DNA of 39,624 nucleotides from Bacteroidales bacterium. Its GTDB lineage: Bacteria > Bacteroidota > Bacteroidia > Bacteroidales > UBA932. Every line of letters begins with the position of its first letter. Position 1 is the first letter of the stretch. The position numbers were made by a program, and so were the translations under genes. Location: NCBI GenBank assembly GCA_017544265.1, contig JAFYEM010000012.1:1-39624 (forward strand). Direction: 5' to 3'. The notes under the pieces were generated by a model. It saw only the letters and a program-made list of their open reading frames with translations. It had not been told where the DNA came from and ran no database searches. Below, piece after piece: positions 1 through 6,849 of the stretch.

Positions 1-181
1 ATATCATCTTAACGGGCAGCACCAGGTAGTTGTTGGCACAGAAGTTAAGGGCCCTGGAGCCGTCCTGAAGGGTGATTTCGGCGCTCTGGGCGGATACTAT
101 ATTACGTTCTGTCTTATACAGGCCGGCTTCTTTGATTTCCTGAAGCGTGTCCTGAAGGTGTTTTTGAAATTTTCCGTACAT
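1..181 (-). CDS. kbl: Glycine C-acetyltransferase (2-amino-3-ketobutyrate CoA ligase), N-terminal part
   Basis: Only the first 60 codons are in the window; the gene runs off the left edge. The product begins MYGKFQKHLQDTLQEIKEAG and continues with the family's characteristic TSAQ/VSAQ-like and FCANNYL segments, matching the start of Kbl, a PLP enzyme of the alpha-oxoamine synthase family that cleaves 2-amino-3-oxobutyrate with CoA into glycine and acetyl-CoA. It is divergent from tdh, whose product is exactly this substrate, so the pair makes a threonine degradation module. A TAATTTTG promoter box on the minus strand lies at 210-217. Oddity: after NNYL the family normally continues GLxxxP, whereas the last few codons here read VLPVKMI, so the extreme edge of the window may be divergent or misassembled. 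Confidence 0.85.
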   Translation of the reverse strand, partial: MYGKFQKHLQDTLQEIKEAGLYKTERNIVSAQSAEITLQDGSRALNFCANNYLVLPVKMI

Positions 182-209
182 ATTGAGTGATATTTTATGT
201 GGCAACCCT

Positions 210-217
210 CAAAATTA
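210..217 (-). promoter_or_regulatory. Candidate -7 promoter box for kbl
   Basis: On the minus strand this reads TAATTTTG, a full match to the Bacteroidetes -7 consensus TAnnTTTG, 29 bases upstream of the kbl start. No clear TTTG -33 element is visible at the usual spacing. It sits 12 bases from the oppositely oriented tdh box. Confidence 0.5.
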
Positions 218-229
218 CTAAATTTTTCT

Positions 230-237
230 TAATTTTG
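230..237 (+). promoter_or_regulatory. Candidate -7 promoter box for tdh
   Basis: TAATTTTG matches TAnnTTTG and lies 21 bases before the ATG at 259. It supports starting tdh at 259 rather than at an upstream in-frame ATG (187), which would lie before the promoter. A good -33 TTTG is not seen. Confidence 0.5.
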
Positions 238-258
238 CGCGACACTGAAACTACTGAT

Positions 259-1212
259 ATGAAAAATGTCTTGGTTATCGGCTCCACGGGCCAGATAGGA
301 AGCGAACTTACGATGAATCTCAGGCGGCACCTTCCCACGGGGGCGGTCGTCGCTGGTTACGTGAGCGGTGCGGAGCCCAAGGGTGTCCTTGCCGAAAGCG
401 GGCCCTCGGAGATTGCAGACGTCAGGGACGCCGCCTGTCTGGGAGCCATTGTCGACAAGTATAAGATAGACACGATCTATAATCTCGCGGCTCTGCTTTC
501 CGCCGTGGCCGAGAAAAAGCCCCTGCTGGCGTGGGACATTCAGATAAACGGACTGCTGGCGGTGCTCGAAGTTGCCCGCGAAAAGGGCTGCGCGGTGTTC
601 ACTCCGTCTTCCATCGGCTCATTCGGGCCGTCCACCCCGCATGTGGGGACGCCTCAGGATACCATACAGCGGCCCCGTTCCATGTATGGCGTCACTAAGG
701 TCGCTACCGAACTGCTTTCAGACTACTATTTCCATAAATATGGCGTGGATACCCGTTCGGTGCGTTTTCCGGGCCTGATTTCCTATGTCCAGCTGCCGGG
801 CGGAGGCACCACCGATTATGCCGTGGAGATTTACTACGCCGCCGTGAAAGGGGAGGAGTTCGTATGTCCGATAGCGGCCGGAACCTTTATGGACATGATG
901 TATATGCCCGATGCCCTGAAAGGCGCCATAGACCTTATGGAGGCGGATCCTTCGCGTCTCGTGCACCGCAATTCTTTCAATATAGCGTCCATGAGTTTCG
1001 ACCCCGAGATGATTCTCGCCGAAATACGGAAGCGGTATCCGGATTTCCGCATGCGCTATGAGGTTGACCCTGTGCGGCAGGCTATCGCGAATTCCTGGCC
1101 GGATTCCATGGATGACAGCTGCGCCCGCGAGGAATGGGACTGGAAACCCAGCTATGACCTATCGTCCATGACGGACGACATGATTATTAATTTAAAAGCG
1201 AAGCTTCTTTAG
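259..1212 (+). CDS. tdh: L-threonine 3-dehydrogenase, NAD-dependent epimerase/SDR type
   Basis: A 317-aa cytoplasmic oxidoreductase that should oxidise L-threonine to 2-amino-3-oxobutyrate with NAD+. The extended-SDR signatures are visible: glycine-rich nucleotide loop GSTGQIG at residues 8-14, an NLAALLS segment after strand 4, the catalytic serine region TPSSIG near 115-119, and Y143-x3-K147 (YGVTK). The length and the short-chain fold match the TDH type found in Bacteroidetes, distinct from the zinc-dependent medium-chain TDH of E. coli. The start at 259 is chosen because the protein then begins directly at the nucleotide-binding strand (MKNVLVIG) and falls just after the promoter box. Divergent kbl supplies the next step. 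It ends in TAG inside a terminator stem. A generic NAD-dependent epimerase is the alternative, but the kbl neighbour favours TDH. Confidence 0.9.
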   Translation: MKNVLVIGSTGQIGSELTMNLRRHLPTGAVVAGYVSGAEPKGVLAESGPSEIADVRDAACLGAIVDKYKIDTIYNLAALLSAVAEKKPLLAWDIQINGLLAVLEVAREKGCAVFTPSSIGSFGPSTPHVGTPQDTIQRPRSMYGVTKVATELLSDYYFHKYGVDTRSVRFPGLISYVQLPGGGTTDYAVEIYYAAVKGEEFVCPIAAGTFMDMMYMPDALKGAIDLMEADPSRLVHRNSFNIASMSFDPEMILAEIRKRYPDFRMRYEVDPVRQAIANSWPDSMDDSCAREEWDWKPSYDLSSMTDDMIINLKAKLL

Positions 1213-1226
1213 GGCTTCGCTTTTTT
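1194..1226. terminator. Bidirectional intrinsic terminator, overlapping the tdh 3' end
   Basis: The stem GCGAAGC (1198-1204) / GCTTCGC (1214-1220) is flanked by AAAA on the left and TTTTTT on the right, extending pairing to 11 bp. The T run serves tdh (+) and the A run serves the convergent lipoprotein gene ending at 1232 (-). The left arm lies inside the last codons of tdh, before its TAG at 1210-1212. Confidence 0.85.
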
Positions 1227-1231
1227 CGAAA

Positions 1232-1867
1232 TCAATACCAGGGATCGGCGGACGCCGGAGTGCGGATATCCGCCAGGCAGGTAATCTCGTTGAGGAACCA
1301 TTCTCCGGTGCTGGGTTTGCGGCGCAGCTTGATGGGCCGGTCGGTGTCGGAACCGCCGGAGGTAAGGTACAGCGTGGCCCAGTCATTCTGGAATGAGTAG
1401 GAGTTGGATTTCACGCGAATCCTGTAGGGTTTCTCGGGGGTGTAGTTGTTCCCGGGGGTGGCGCCGGTAAAGAATGACGGTATTTTGTAGAATTTCCCCT
1501 GCAGGCGCTCTTTTATGAACGATTTCTCATAGCCGGAGAGGTCTTCTGGACCTTTCAGGTAGTCAAGCATCTGGAAGCAGTCGCCCTGGGACTCTTCATA
1601 GCGCATCAGTGCGGCGATGGTCAGAGCGGCAGTAGCGTACGGGTCCGTCAGGGAACGGGTCATGGACTGAAGTTCTTCCACGTTTTTAGGCAGGCTCCTG
1701 AACTGGAAGAGTTTCTGGCTGGAGGAAGAAGAAACTACCGAAAACGCGGCGTTGGAAGAACTGCTTGATGAGCTGGAAGATGATGAAGAAGAGGATGGAG
1801 ATGAACTCAAAAGGCCGCATGCGGAAACGATCGCGGCGGCTGCAAGAATTGTAAAAAGCCTTTTCAT
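1232..1867 (-). CDS. Lipoprotein with poly-serine linker (DUF6935-like C-terminal domain)
   Basis: A 211-aa predicted lipoprotein with a signal peptide ending in the lipobox VSAC (Cys17). The mature N-terminus is a flexible tract: Ser21-23, Pro24, then 14 serines (25-38), followed by another SSSSS near 47-51. Five of the six serine codons are mixed in the run, so it is not a simple microsatellite. The C-terminal ~140 residues form a compact domain with an all-helical start (repeated Ala-rich helix, LDYLKGPEDLSGYEKSF) and the segment FFTGATPGNNYTPEKPY, which resembles the uncharacterised DUF6935 family; this assignment is from memory and unverified. No function can be given. The Cys is not followed by an acidic surface-export signal. 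Monocistronic: own promoter box at 1891-1898 and shared terminator with tdh. Confidence 0.8.
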   Translation of the reverse strand: MKRLFTILAAAAIVSACGLLSSSPSSSSSSSSSSSSSSNAAFSVVSSSSSQKLFQFRSLPKNVEELQSMTRSLTDPYATAALTIAALMRYEESQGDCFQMLDYLKGPEDLSGYEKSFIKERLQGKFYKIPSFFTGATPGNNYTPEKPYRIRVKSNSYSFQNDWATLYLTSGGSDTDRPIKLRRKPSTGEWFLNEITCLADIRTPASADPWY

Positions 1868-1890
1868 AGATATTCAGATGTCGTAACTTA

Positions 1891-1898
1891 CAAAAATA
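1891..1898 (-). promoter_or_regulatory. Candidate -7 box for the poly-serine lipoprotein
   Basis: The minus strand reads TATTTTTG (TAnnTTTG) 24 bases before the ATG at 1865-1867. No good -33 match is seen. It lies in the short gap after the ettA stop, implying transcription separate from ettA. Confidence 0.4.
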
Positions 1899-1911
1899 AG
1901 CAAAATAATGA

Positions 1912-3582
1912 TTATTCCATCAATTTCTTGTATTTAAAGCGTTTCGGCTCTTCGCCCGCGCAGCGCAGGCGGCGGTTTTCCTCATATTCGGAGAAGTTGC
2001 CGTCGAAGAATACGACTTTACCCTCTCCTTCGAAGGCGAGTATGTGAGTGGCGATCCTGTCCAGGAACCAGCGGTCGTGACTGACCACCATCACGCAGCC
2101 CGGAAAAGCGTCCAGACCTTCTTCCAGGGCACGTATAGTATTGACATCCACGTCGTTGGTAGGCTCGTCCAGCAGCAGTACATTGCCCTCGTCCTTGAGT
2201 GTCAGCGCAAGGTGCAGGCGGTTCCTTTCGCCTCCGGAAAGAACTCCGCTGAGTTTCTCCTGGTCCGCTCCGGAGAAATTGAAGCGGGACACCCAGGCGC
2301 GGGCATTCACGTCACGGCCTGCGATGCGCACCCATTCGGAATTTCCGGCGATGGTCTCATAGACAGTCTTGTCGGGGTCTATGGTACGGTGCTGCTGGTC
2401 CACATAGGCCAGTTTCACGGTTTCGCCGATTTCGATTGAACCGCTGTCCGCTTTCTCATAGCCCATGATAAGGCGGAACAGAGTTGTCTTGCCGGCGCCG
2501 TTGGGGCCGATGACGCCGACTATGCCCGACTGGGGCAGTTCGAACGACAGATGCTCGAACAGAAGTCTGTCCCCGTAGGCTTTGGAAACATCGTCGAAAC
2601 GGATTACCTTGCTGCCGAGGTGCGGTCCCTTCGGGATATAGATTTCAAGTTCGGATTCTTTCTCCCGGCTCTCGGCGGAAGCAAGTTTTTCATAGGCGCC
2701 GAGACGCGCCTTCTGCTTGGCCTGGCGGGCCCTGGGCGCCATGCGTACCCATTCGAGTTCCCTTTCCAGAGTCTTGCGGCGGCGGCTTTCCTGCTTCTGC
2801 TCCATGGCGAGGCGCTGGGTTTTCTGCTCCAGCCAGGAGGAATAGTTCCCCTTCCAGGGAATCCCTTCTCCGCGGTCCAGTTCCAGTATCCATCCCGCGA
2901 CATTGTCCAGGAAATAGCGGTCGTGGGTTACCGCGATCACTGTTCCTTTGTACTGCTGAAGGTGCGCCTCCAGCCACTGTATGCTTTCGGCATCGAGGTG
3001 GTTGGTGGGCTCGTCCAGAAGCAGCACGTCGGGTTCCTGCAAAAGCAGGCGGCAGAGCGCCACGCGCCGCCTCTCTCCTCCCGAAAGAGTGGAAACCGGT
3101 GCGTCCGGGGGAGGGCACTGCAGGGCATCCATAGCGCGTTCGAGTTTGGAGTCCAGTTCCCAGCCGTCCACGGCCTCTATCTGCTCCAGAAGTTCGCCCT
3201 GGCGTTCCATAAGCTCTGCCATTTCAGTATCGTCCGCAGTTGCGAAGCGCTCGCTTATGGAGTTGTATTCATCCAGAAGTCTTATGACCTCGCCCACGCC
3301 CTCGCGGACAACCTCGATCACCGTCTTGTCCGGATCCATCTGAGGCTCCTGCTCCAGATAACCGACCGAGTAGCCCGGAGCCCATGCGAGGGAGCCTTTG
3401 AATGACGTCTCCACGCCCGCGATAATCTTCAGCAGGGTGGATTTTCCCGAACCGTTGAGGCCGATGATTCCAATCTTTGCACCGTAGAAAAAGGCGAGAT
3501 AGATGTCTTTCAGTATGACTTTGTTGTTGTGGGGCAGAACCTTCCCGACCCCGTTCATTGAGAAGATGATCTTTTCGTCCAT
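1912..3582 (-). CDS. ettA: Energy-dependent translational throttle protein EttA (ABC-F ATPase)
   Basis: A 556-aa soluble ABC-F protein with two ATPase domains and no membrane segments. Domain 1 has Walker A GLNGSGKST (about 42-50), signature LSGGERRRVAL and Walker B LLLDEPTNHLD; domain 2 has GPNGAGKTT, LSGGERNRL and LLLDEPTNDVD. Between them is the charged helical ABC-F linker (KQESRRRKTLERELEWVRM) followed by the conserved ARQAKQKARL. Length and the YLEQEPQ motif are those of EttA, which binds the ribosomal E site and gates the first elongation cycles according to the ATP/ADP ratio. It is separated from the upstream RNA candidate by a terminator and has its own -7 box at 3601-3608, giving a leader of only about a dozen bases. 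Ends in TAA. Confidence 0.93.
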   Translation of the reverse strand: MDEKIIFSMNGVGKVLPHNNKVILKDIYLAFFYGAKIGIIGLNGSGKSTLLKIIAGVETSFKGSLAWAPGYSVGYLEQEPQMDPDKTVIEVVREGVGEVIRLLDEYNSISERFATADDTEMAELMERQGELLEQIEAVDGWELDSKLERAMDALQCPPPDAPVSTLSGGERRRVALCRLLLQEPDVLLLDEPTNHLDAESIQWLEAHLQQYKGTVIAVTHDRYFLDNVAGWILELDRGEGIPWKGNYSSWLEQKTQRLAMEQKQESRRRKTLERELEWVRMAPRARQAKQKARLGAYEKLASAESREKESELEIYIPKGPHLGSKVIRFDDVSKAYGDRLLFEHLSFELPQSGIVGVIGPNGAGKTTLFRLIMGYEKADSGSIEIGETVKLAYVDQQHRTIDPDKTVYETIAGNSEWVRIAGRDVNARAWVSRFNFSGADQEKLSGVLSGGERNRLHLALTLKDEGNVLLLDEPTNDVDVNTIRALEEGLDAFPGCVMVVSHDRWFLDRIATHILAFEGEGKVVFFDGNFSEYEENRRLRCAGEEPKRFKYKKLME

Positions 3583-3600
3583 CGCAACTGCGTATTTTTA

Positions 3601-3608
3601 CAAATATA
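3601..3608 (-). promoter_or_regulatory. Candidate -7 box for ettA
   Basis: The minus strand reads TATATTTG (TAnnTTTG), 18 bases before the ettA ATG and just downstream of the T-tract of the preceding terminator. This makes it unnecessary for ettA to be read from the upstream RNA promoter. Confidence 0.45.
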
Positions 3609-3624
3609 ATGGAAAAAGGTCTAT

Positions 3625-3664
3625 AAAAAAAAATGAGTGGTCGGCCTTCACAGGCGGACTACTC
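3625..3664 (-). terminator. Intrinsic terminator of the small RNA candidate
   Basis: On the minus strand GAGTAGTC-CGCC / GGCC-GACCACTC pairs with two mismatches around a 6-nt loop, followed directly by a run of nine T. It precedes ettA by about 40 bases. Confidence 0.7.
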
Positions 3665-3745
3665 ATACTAACCACATAATTAATAACACTAAAACTAATA
3701 ACCAATAGATTGAGTCACGTGAGAGAACCTCATTCCCTCAATCCG
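3625..3745 (-). ncRNA. Candidate free-standing small RNA (~120 nt) or ettA leader
   Basis: A complete transcription unit without an ORF. A canonical promoter (-33 TTTG at 3777-3780, 19-bp gap, -7 TACCTTTG at 3750-3757, minus strand) starts an RNA near 3745. The RNA opens with a strong hairpin (arms GATTGAG / CTCAATC at 3737-3743 and 3708-3714, with a further inner stem), then a ~40-nt U/A-rich single-stranded stretch free of C-rich pairing, and ends in a second hairpin (3635-3664) followed by nine U (3625-3633). Two stable ends around an unstructured U-rich middle is a layout typical of trans-acting sRNAs, but an attenuated ettA leader is the alternative. I do not recognise the family. Confidence 0.55.
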
Positions 3746-3749
3746 AATG

Positions 3750-3780
3750 CAAAGGTACGACAATTTTTTTATTATGCAAA
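3750..3780 (-). promoter_or_regulatory. Consensus Bacteroidetes promoter for the small RNA candidate
   Basis: Minus-strand TTTG (3777-3780), 19 bases, then TACCTTTG (3750-3757). Both boxes and the spacing fit the consensus exactly, the best promoter in the window. No ORF begins within the next 165 bases. Confidence 0.75.
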
Positions 3781-4013
3781 TTTTTTCAAAAGATTTTTTC
3801 GATTTTTTTTTAACTTTTTTCTTAAATCACTGATTATCAACCCTAAAAAATGATAAAAAAAATTGGTGCGAGGCTTAATAAATTATTTGAATATGCGATT
3901 CAGGGGGGTAGGATGGATGTCAGAAATAGGCCTTCTTATAAATTATAATCAAAACTTAGCATTTACTTTTAAATTATAAGCAAACGGCCGTAATGCTGTT
4001 TGGAATTATCGCA
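3781..4013. other. AT-rich intergenic stretch, no gene seen
   Basis: Homopolymeric A/T runs dominate 3781-3860. Weak inverted repeats are present (for example TAATGC at 3991-3996 with GCATTA at 4011-4016), but no convincing terminator, promoter or ORF with coding character was found. It separates the small RNA promoter from the 3' end of the DUF4249 gene. Confidence 0.5.
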
Positions 4014-4853
4014 TTAGTACTCTTTTTCGTGAATATTGTCCGGGTCGAAGATGACGGTTTCGCGGTGCAGAAGGGCCCTGGCAGAGAAATATCCGAGAGC
4101 GCCTTCGGTGAAGTCCGGGAGGGTGTTCGCGCGCGAGCGGGAGGTCATCTGGTCCGAGCGCAGATAGGCATGTGTCTTCTTGTCGATGGCGTAGGCTTCG
4201 ACAGTGACTTCGTCCCCCGGGCGGAGCACTATGTCATCGGCCTCTTCGCCAAGGTCGTCCACTCCCTCTATTTTTAAGGAGCAGGGCATGGTCATCAGCA
4301 CGGTGCCGCGCTCAGTTATGAAGCGGTTGTCGCTTATGCCCCAGCTCTGGACCTTCTCGCCCTTGAACATGCGGTAGAAGAAAAACTGTTCCCGGACATC
4401 CGCGGGGGCTGCCATGGTCTCGACATCGTATGTGTACATGCCGACTCCGAGTATATTGCTGATATAGAATCCGGCATCGGTTACCTGCGTGATTTCGGGC
4501 ATGGTGGATGTGGAGGTGTGGACCTTTCCTGCGGTGCGCACAGTCAGTGTGTAACTTACTCCGCTCACTCCTTCGACGGGTGCTGTGAATACGCCGTCCT
4601 CGCCGGCGGTGAAAGCGGCGGAAGTACCGTCCGAGCCGGAAAGAGTGATTTCTGCATCTGTGTGATAGTTGCTTCCGTCCAGGGCTGCGGTCATGTTAAC
4701 GGTCCTGGATATCCTTGCCCTGGCGCCTTCCTGGGTTACCGACGCCTCGATTACTGTGTAGGGCTCCACGTTTTTGAAGTCGAAGTGGATTTCCTTCTCG
4801 CAGGAGACGAGAAGGAGGCAGAGCGCGACGGGAATGAGGAATGTCTTTTTCAT
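4014..4853 (-). CDS. DUF4249 family outer-membrane-associated lipoprotein
   Basis: A 279-aa lipoprotein with signal peptide and lipobox LVSC (Cys18) followed by EKEIHFD, an acidic N-terminus of the kind that directs Bacteroidetes lipoproteins to the surface. The body is beta-rich, opening with an Ig-like domain (YTVIEASVTQEG... DAEITLSGSDG... YTLTVRTAGKVHTSTSTMP), which is the usual DUF4249 pattern. Members of this family accompany TonB-dependent receptors that lack a SusD partner and are presumed to be lid or ligand-capture proteins; the ligand is unknown. Its ATG lies one base after the TAG of the receptor gene, so it is co-translated as the last gene of the GH31-receptor operon. Any terminator after it is not obvious. 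Confidence 0.85.
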   Translation of the reverse strand: MKKTFLIPVALCLLLVSCEKEIHFDFKNVEPYTVIEASVTQEGARARISRTVNMTAALDGSNYHTDAEITLSGSDGTSAAFTAGEDGVFTAPVEGVSGVSYTLTVRTAGKVHTSTSTMPEITQVTDAGFYISNILGVGMYTYDVETMAAPADVREQFFFYRMFKGEKVQSWGISDNRFITERGTVLMTMPCSLKIEGVDDLGEEADDIVLRPGDEVTVEAYAIDKKTHAYLRSDQMTSRSRANTLPDFTEGALGYFSARALLHRETVIFDPDNIHEKEY

Positions 4854-4854
4854 G

Positions 4855-6849
4855 CTAGAACTTCAAACTGAAAGATACGGAAGGAATGATGCCGAAGAGG
4901 GAAGTCTGGATGGCCTTGGAGCCGGAAGGATTCTTTTCGTCGTCCCGGAAGGTCACTGCGAAGGGATTGTAATTGTTGTACACATTGTAGATGCTGAAGG
5001 TCCACACCCTGGTCATGCGGCCTTTGTGCTTTGTGTGGCTCGCCCCGATGTCCAGATGGTGGGTCGGAGGAGTGCGGTAACCGTTGCGTTCGCTGTTGTA
5101 GTAGCGGATGTTTCCGTCCAGCATGTACTTTGCGCTCGGAACGGTCAGTGAGCGTCCGGAAATATAGGTGAAGGCGGCCGAGAAATTCCAGCCGCTGCGG
5201 AGTGAATACATCGCGACCAGATTTATGTTGTGCCTCTGGTCGTTGTTCGAACGGTACCAGCGCCCGCCGTTGATTTCCTCGATCCGGGTTTCTGCAAAAG
5301 ACAGGGTGTAGGCGGCCCAGCCGGTGAACGCGCCGGTGTTCTTGCGTGCGGCGACTTCGACCCCATAGGCACGTCCGCGGCCGCCTTTTATGAGTTTTTC
5401 TATGTCTATGTCGGAGATGAAGGTCTCGCCGTCCAGATAGTCATAGACATTCTGCACGCCCTTGTAATAGCCTTCCAGCGAGAAGTCCCAGCTGCCGTCC
5501 GGAATCATTATGGCGTAACCGAGGCTGCCCTGGTCGGAGATTTCCGGTTTCACAAAGGCCGACGTGAGGCAGAAGCGGTCGAAGGGGAGGGCCATGTTGG
5601 CGTTCCGAAGCGCATGCACGTTCTGGGAAGAGCGGCAGTAGCCTCCGCGTATGGTCTGGAACTGGCCTATCGAGAATTTCGCGCCCACGCGAGGCTCCGG
5701 CGAGAAATAGATATGGTGCCTTCCGTCAAGGGGCATGAACATTCCCAGGCGGAAACCGACGGAAATCTCGGCGAAGGGGGCGATTGCCCATTCATCCTCA
5801 GCCCAGACATTCCCTTCACCGCCCTTGCACAGGTCCATCAGATGGGTGCCGCTGATATCCCATTCCGCGGAATTCAGACGGGTGTGGGTTATCTCGCCGC
5901 CGACGTGGATCTTATGACTGCCGGCAAGTATGGTAATGTTCTCACGGGCCGTGCTGTGCCGGATGTAGCCCCGCGCTTCCAGATGCATGCCGAGTATGTC
6001 AATCTCAGGCTTGTTTTCGAATGAAGACCAGACCACCGAGGAGTTGAAATACACGTTCTTTTCGCGGTGCAGCCAGCGCCCTGTCACGGAGGTGTTGTTC
6101 CATCCGACGTTCATGAAATCCTTGATTCCCGTGACGTCGTCCGAACGGAAGAACGTGATTGAAAAGTTGTCTTTCGCGGTGGCTTTCCAGTCTACGCGCG
6201 CGTTGAAATCATAGAAGTAGAGTTTGTTCCCCTTGTATTTTTTACTGAAAATGAGGAAACTGTCCATGTAGGAGCGCCGCGCCCCGAGATATATTGACAG
6301 TTTGTCCCGGACTATGGGACCTTCCACGCCGAGACGGGCGGACAGCAGGCCTATGGAGCCTCCGAAATGCCAGCGGTACATGTCTCCCTGGTGCGTGGAA
6401 ATATCAAGCACAGAGGAACTTGCCCCGCCGAAGGCAGAGGGAATCTGGCCCTTGTAGAGGGTTACTTCGCTGAGGGCATCGTCGTTGAATGCGGAAAAGA
6501 CGCCCATCGCGTGTCCGGCGTTATAGACAGTCGCCCCGTCCAGCAGGATAAGGTTCTGGGCCGAAGTGCCGCCGCGCACTTCAAAGCCCGACAGGCCTTC
6601 CCCTTCGGACTTGACTCCGGGGAGCAGCTGAAGGCTTTTGATGATATCCTTTTCGCCGAAAATGACAGGGACTTTAGCTATTTCGTCTATGTCTATGCGC
6701 TCGACGCCGGAAAGTGTCTCCGCGAGGCGGGCGGCGGGGGAGGCTGCACTGATGACGGCTTCGGAAAGAGTGTCCTGACGCTCGATTTCCTGCGCAGCAC
6801 AAAGAAGCGCGGCGCAGGAGCAAACGGCTATTAGGATAATTCTTTTCAC
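4855..6849 (-). CDS. TonB-dependent outer membrane receptor (no N-terminal carboxypeptidase-like domain)
   Basis: A 664-aa receptor with a signal peptide (cleavage after about residue 19, CAAQ), a plug domain (LSGVERIDIDEIAKVPVIFGEKDIIKSL... FEVRGGTSAQNLILLDG, about 45-150) and a beta-barrel ending in an aromatic residue (SFSLKF), as expected for Bam-dependent insertion. It starts with GTG in the overlap GTGA with the GH31 stop, which fixes both the start and translational coupling. Family members in Bacteroidetes with the RGGTSAQNLILLDGATVYN signature usually carry an extra N-terminal carboxypeptidase-like regulatory domain of about 80-100 residues; here the plug follows almost directly. Gene order suggests it imports what the GH31 enzyme releases or binds. 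Stop codon TAG. Confidence 0.9.
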   Translation of the reverse strand: MKRIILIAVCSCAALLCAAQEIERQDTLSEAVISAASPAARLAETLSGVERIDIDEIAKVPVIFGEKDIIKSLQLLPGVKSEGEGLSGFEVRGGTSAQNLILLDGATVYNAGHAMGVFSAFNDDALSEVTLYKGQIPSAFGGASSSVLDISTHQGDMYRWHFGGSIGLLSARLGVEGPIVRDKLSIYLGARRSYMDSFLIFSKKYKGNKLYFYDFNARVDWKATAKDNFSITFFRSDDVTGIKDFMNVGWNNTSVTGRWLHREKNVYFNSSVVWSSFENKPEIDILGMHLEARGYIRHSTARENITILAGSHKIHVGGEITHTRLNSAEWDISGTHLMDLCKGGEGNVWAEDEWAIAPFAEISVGFRLGMFMPLDGRHHIYFSPEPRVGAKFSIGQFQTIRGGYCRSSQNVHALRNANMALPFDRFCLTSAFVKPEISDQGSLGYAIMIPDGSWDFSLEGYYKGVQNVYDYLDGETFISDIDIEKLIKGGRGRAYGVEVAARKNTGAFTGWAAYTLSFAETRIEEINGGRWYRSNNDQRHNINLVAMYSLRSGWNFSAAFTYISGRSLTVPSAKYMLDGNIRYYNSERNGYRTPPTHHLDIGASHTKHKGRMTRVWTFSIYNVYNNYNPFAVTFRDDEKNPSGSKAIQTSLFGIIPSVSFSLKF

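Noticed and set aside
3993-4277. 94-codon plus-strand frame with a hydrophobic start.
   Set aside because: Mostly antisense to the DUF4249 gene; no promoter or conserved features support it.
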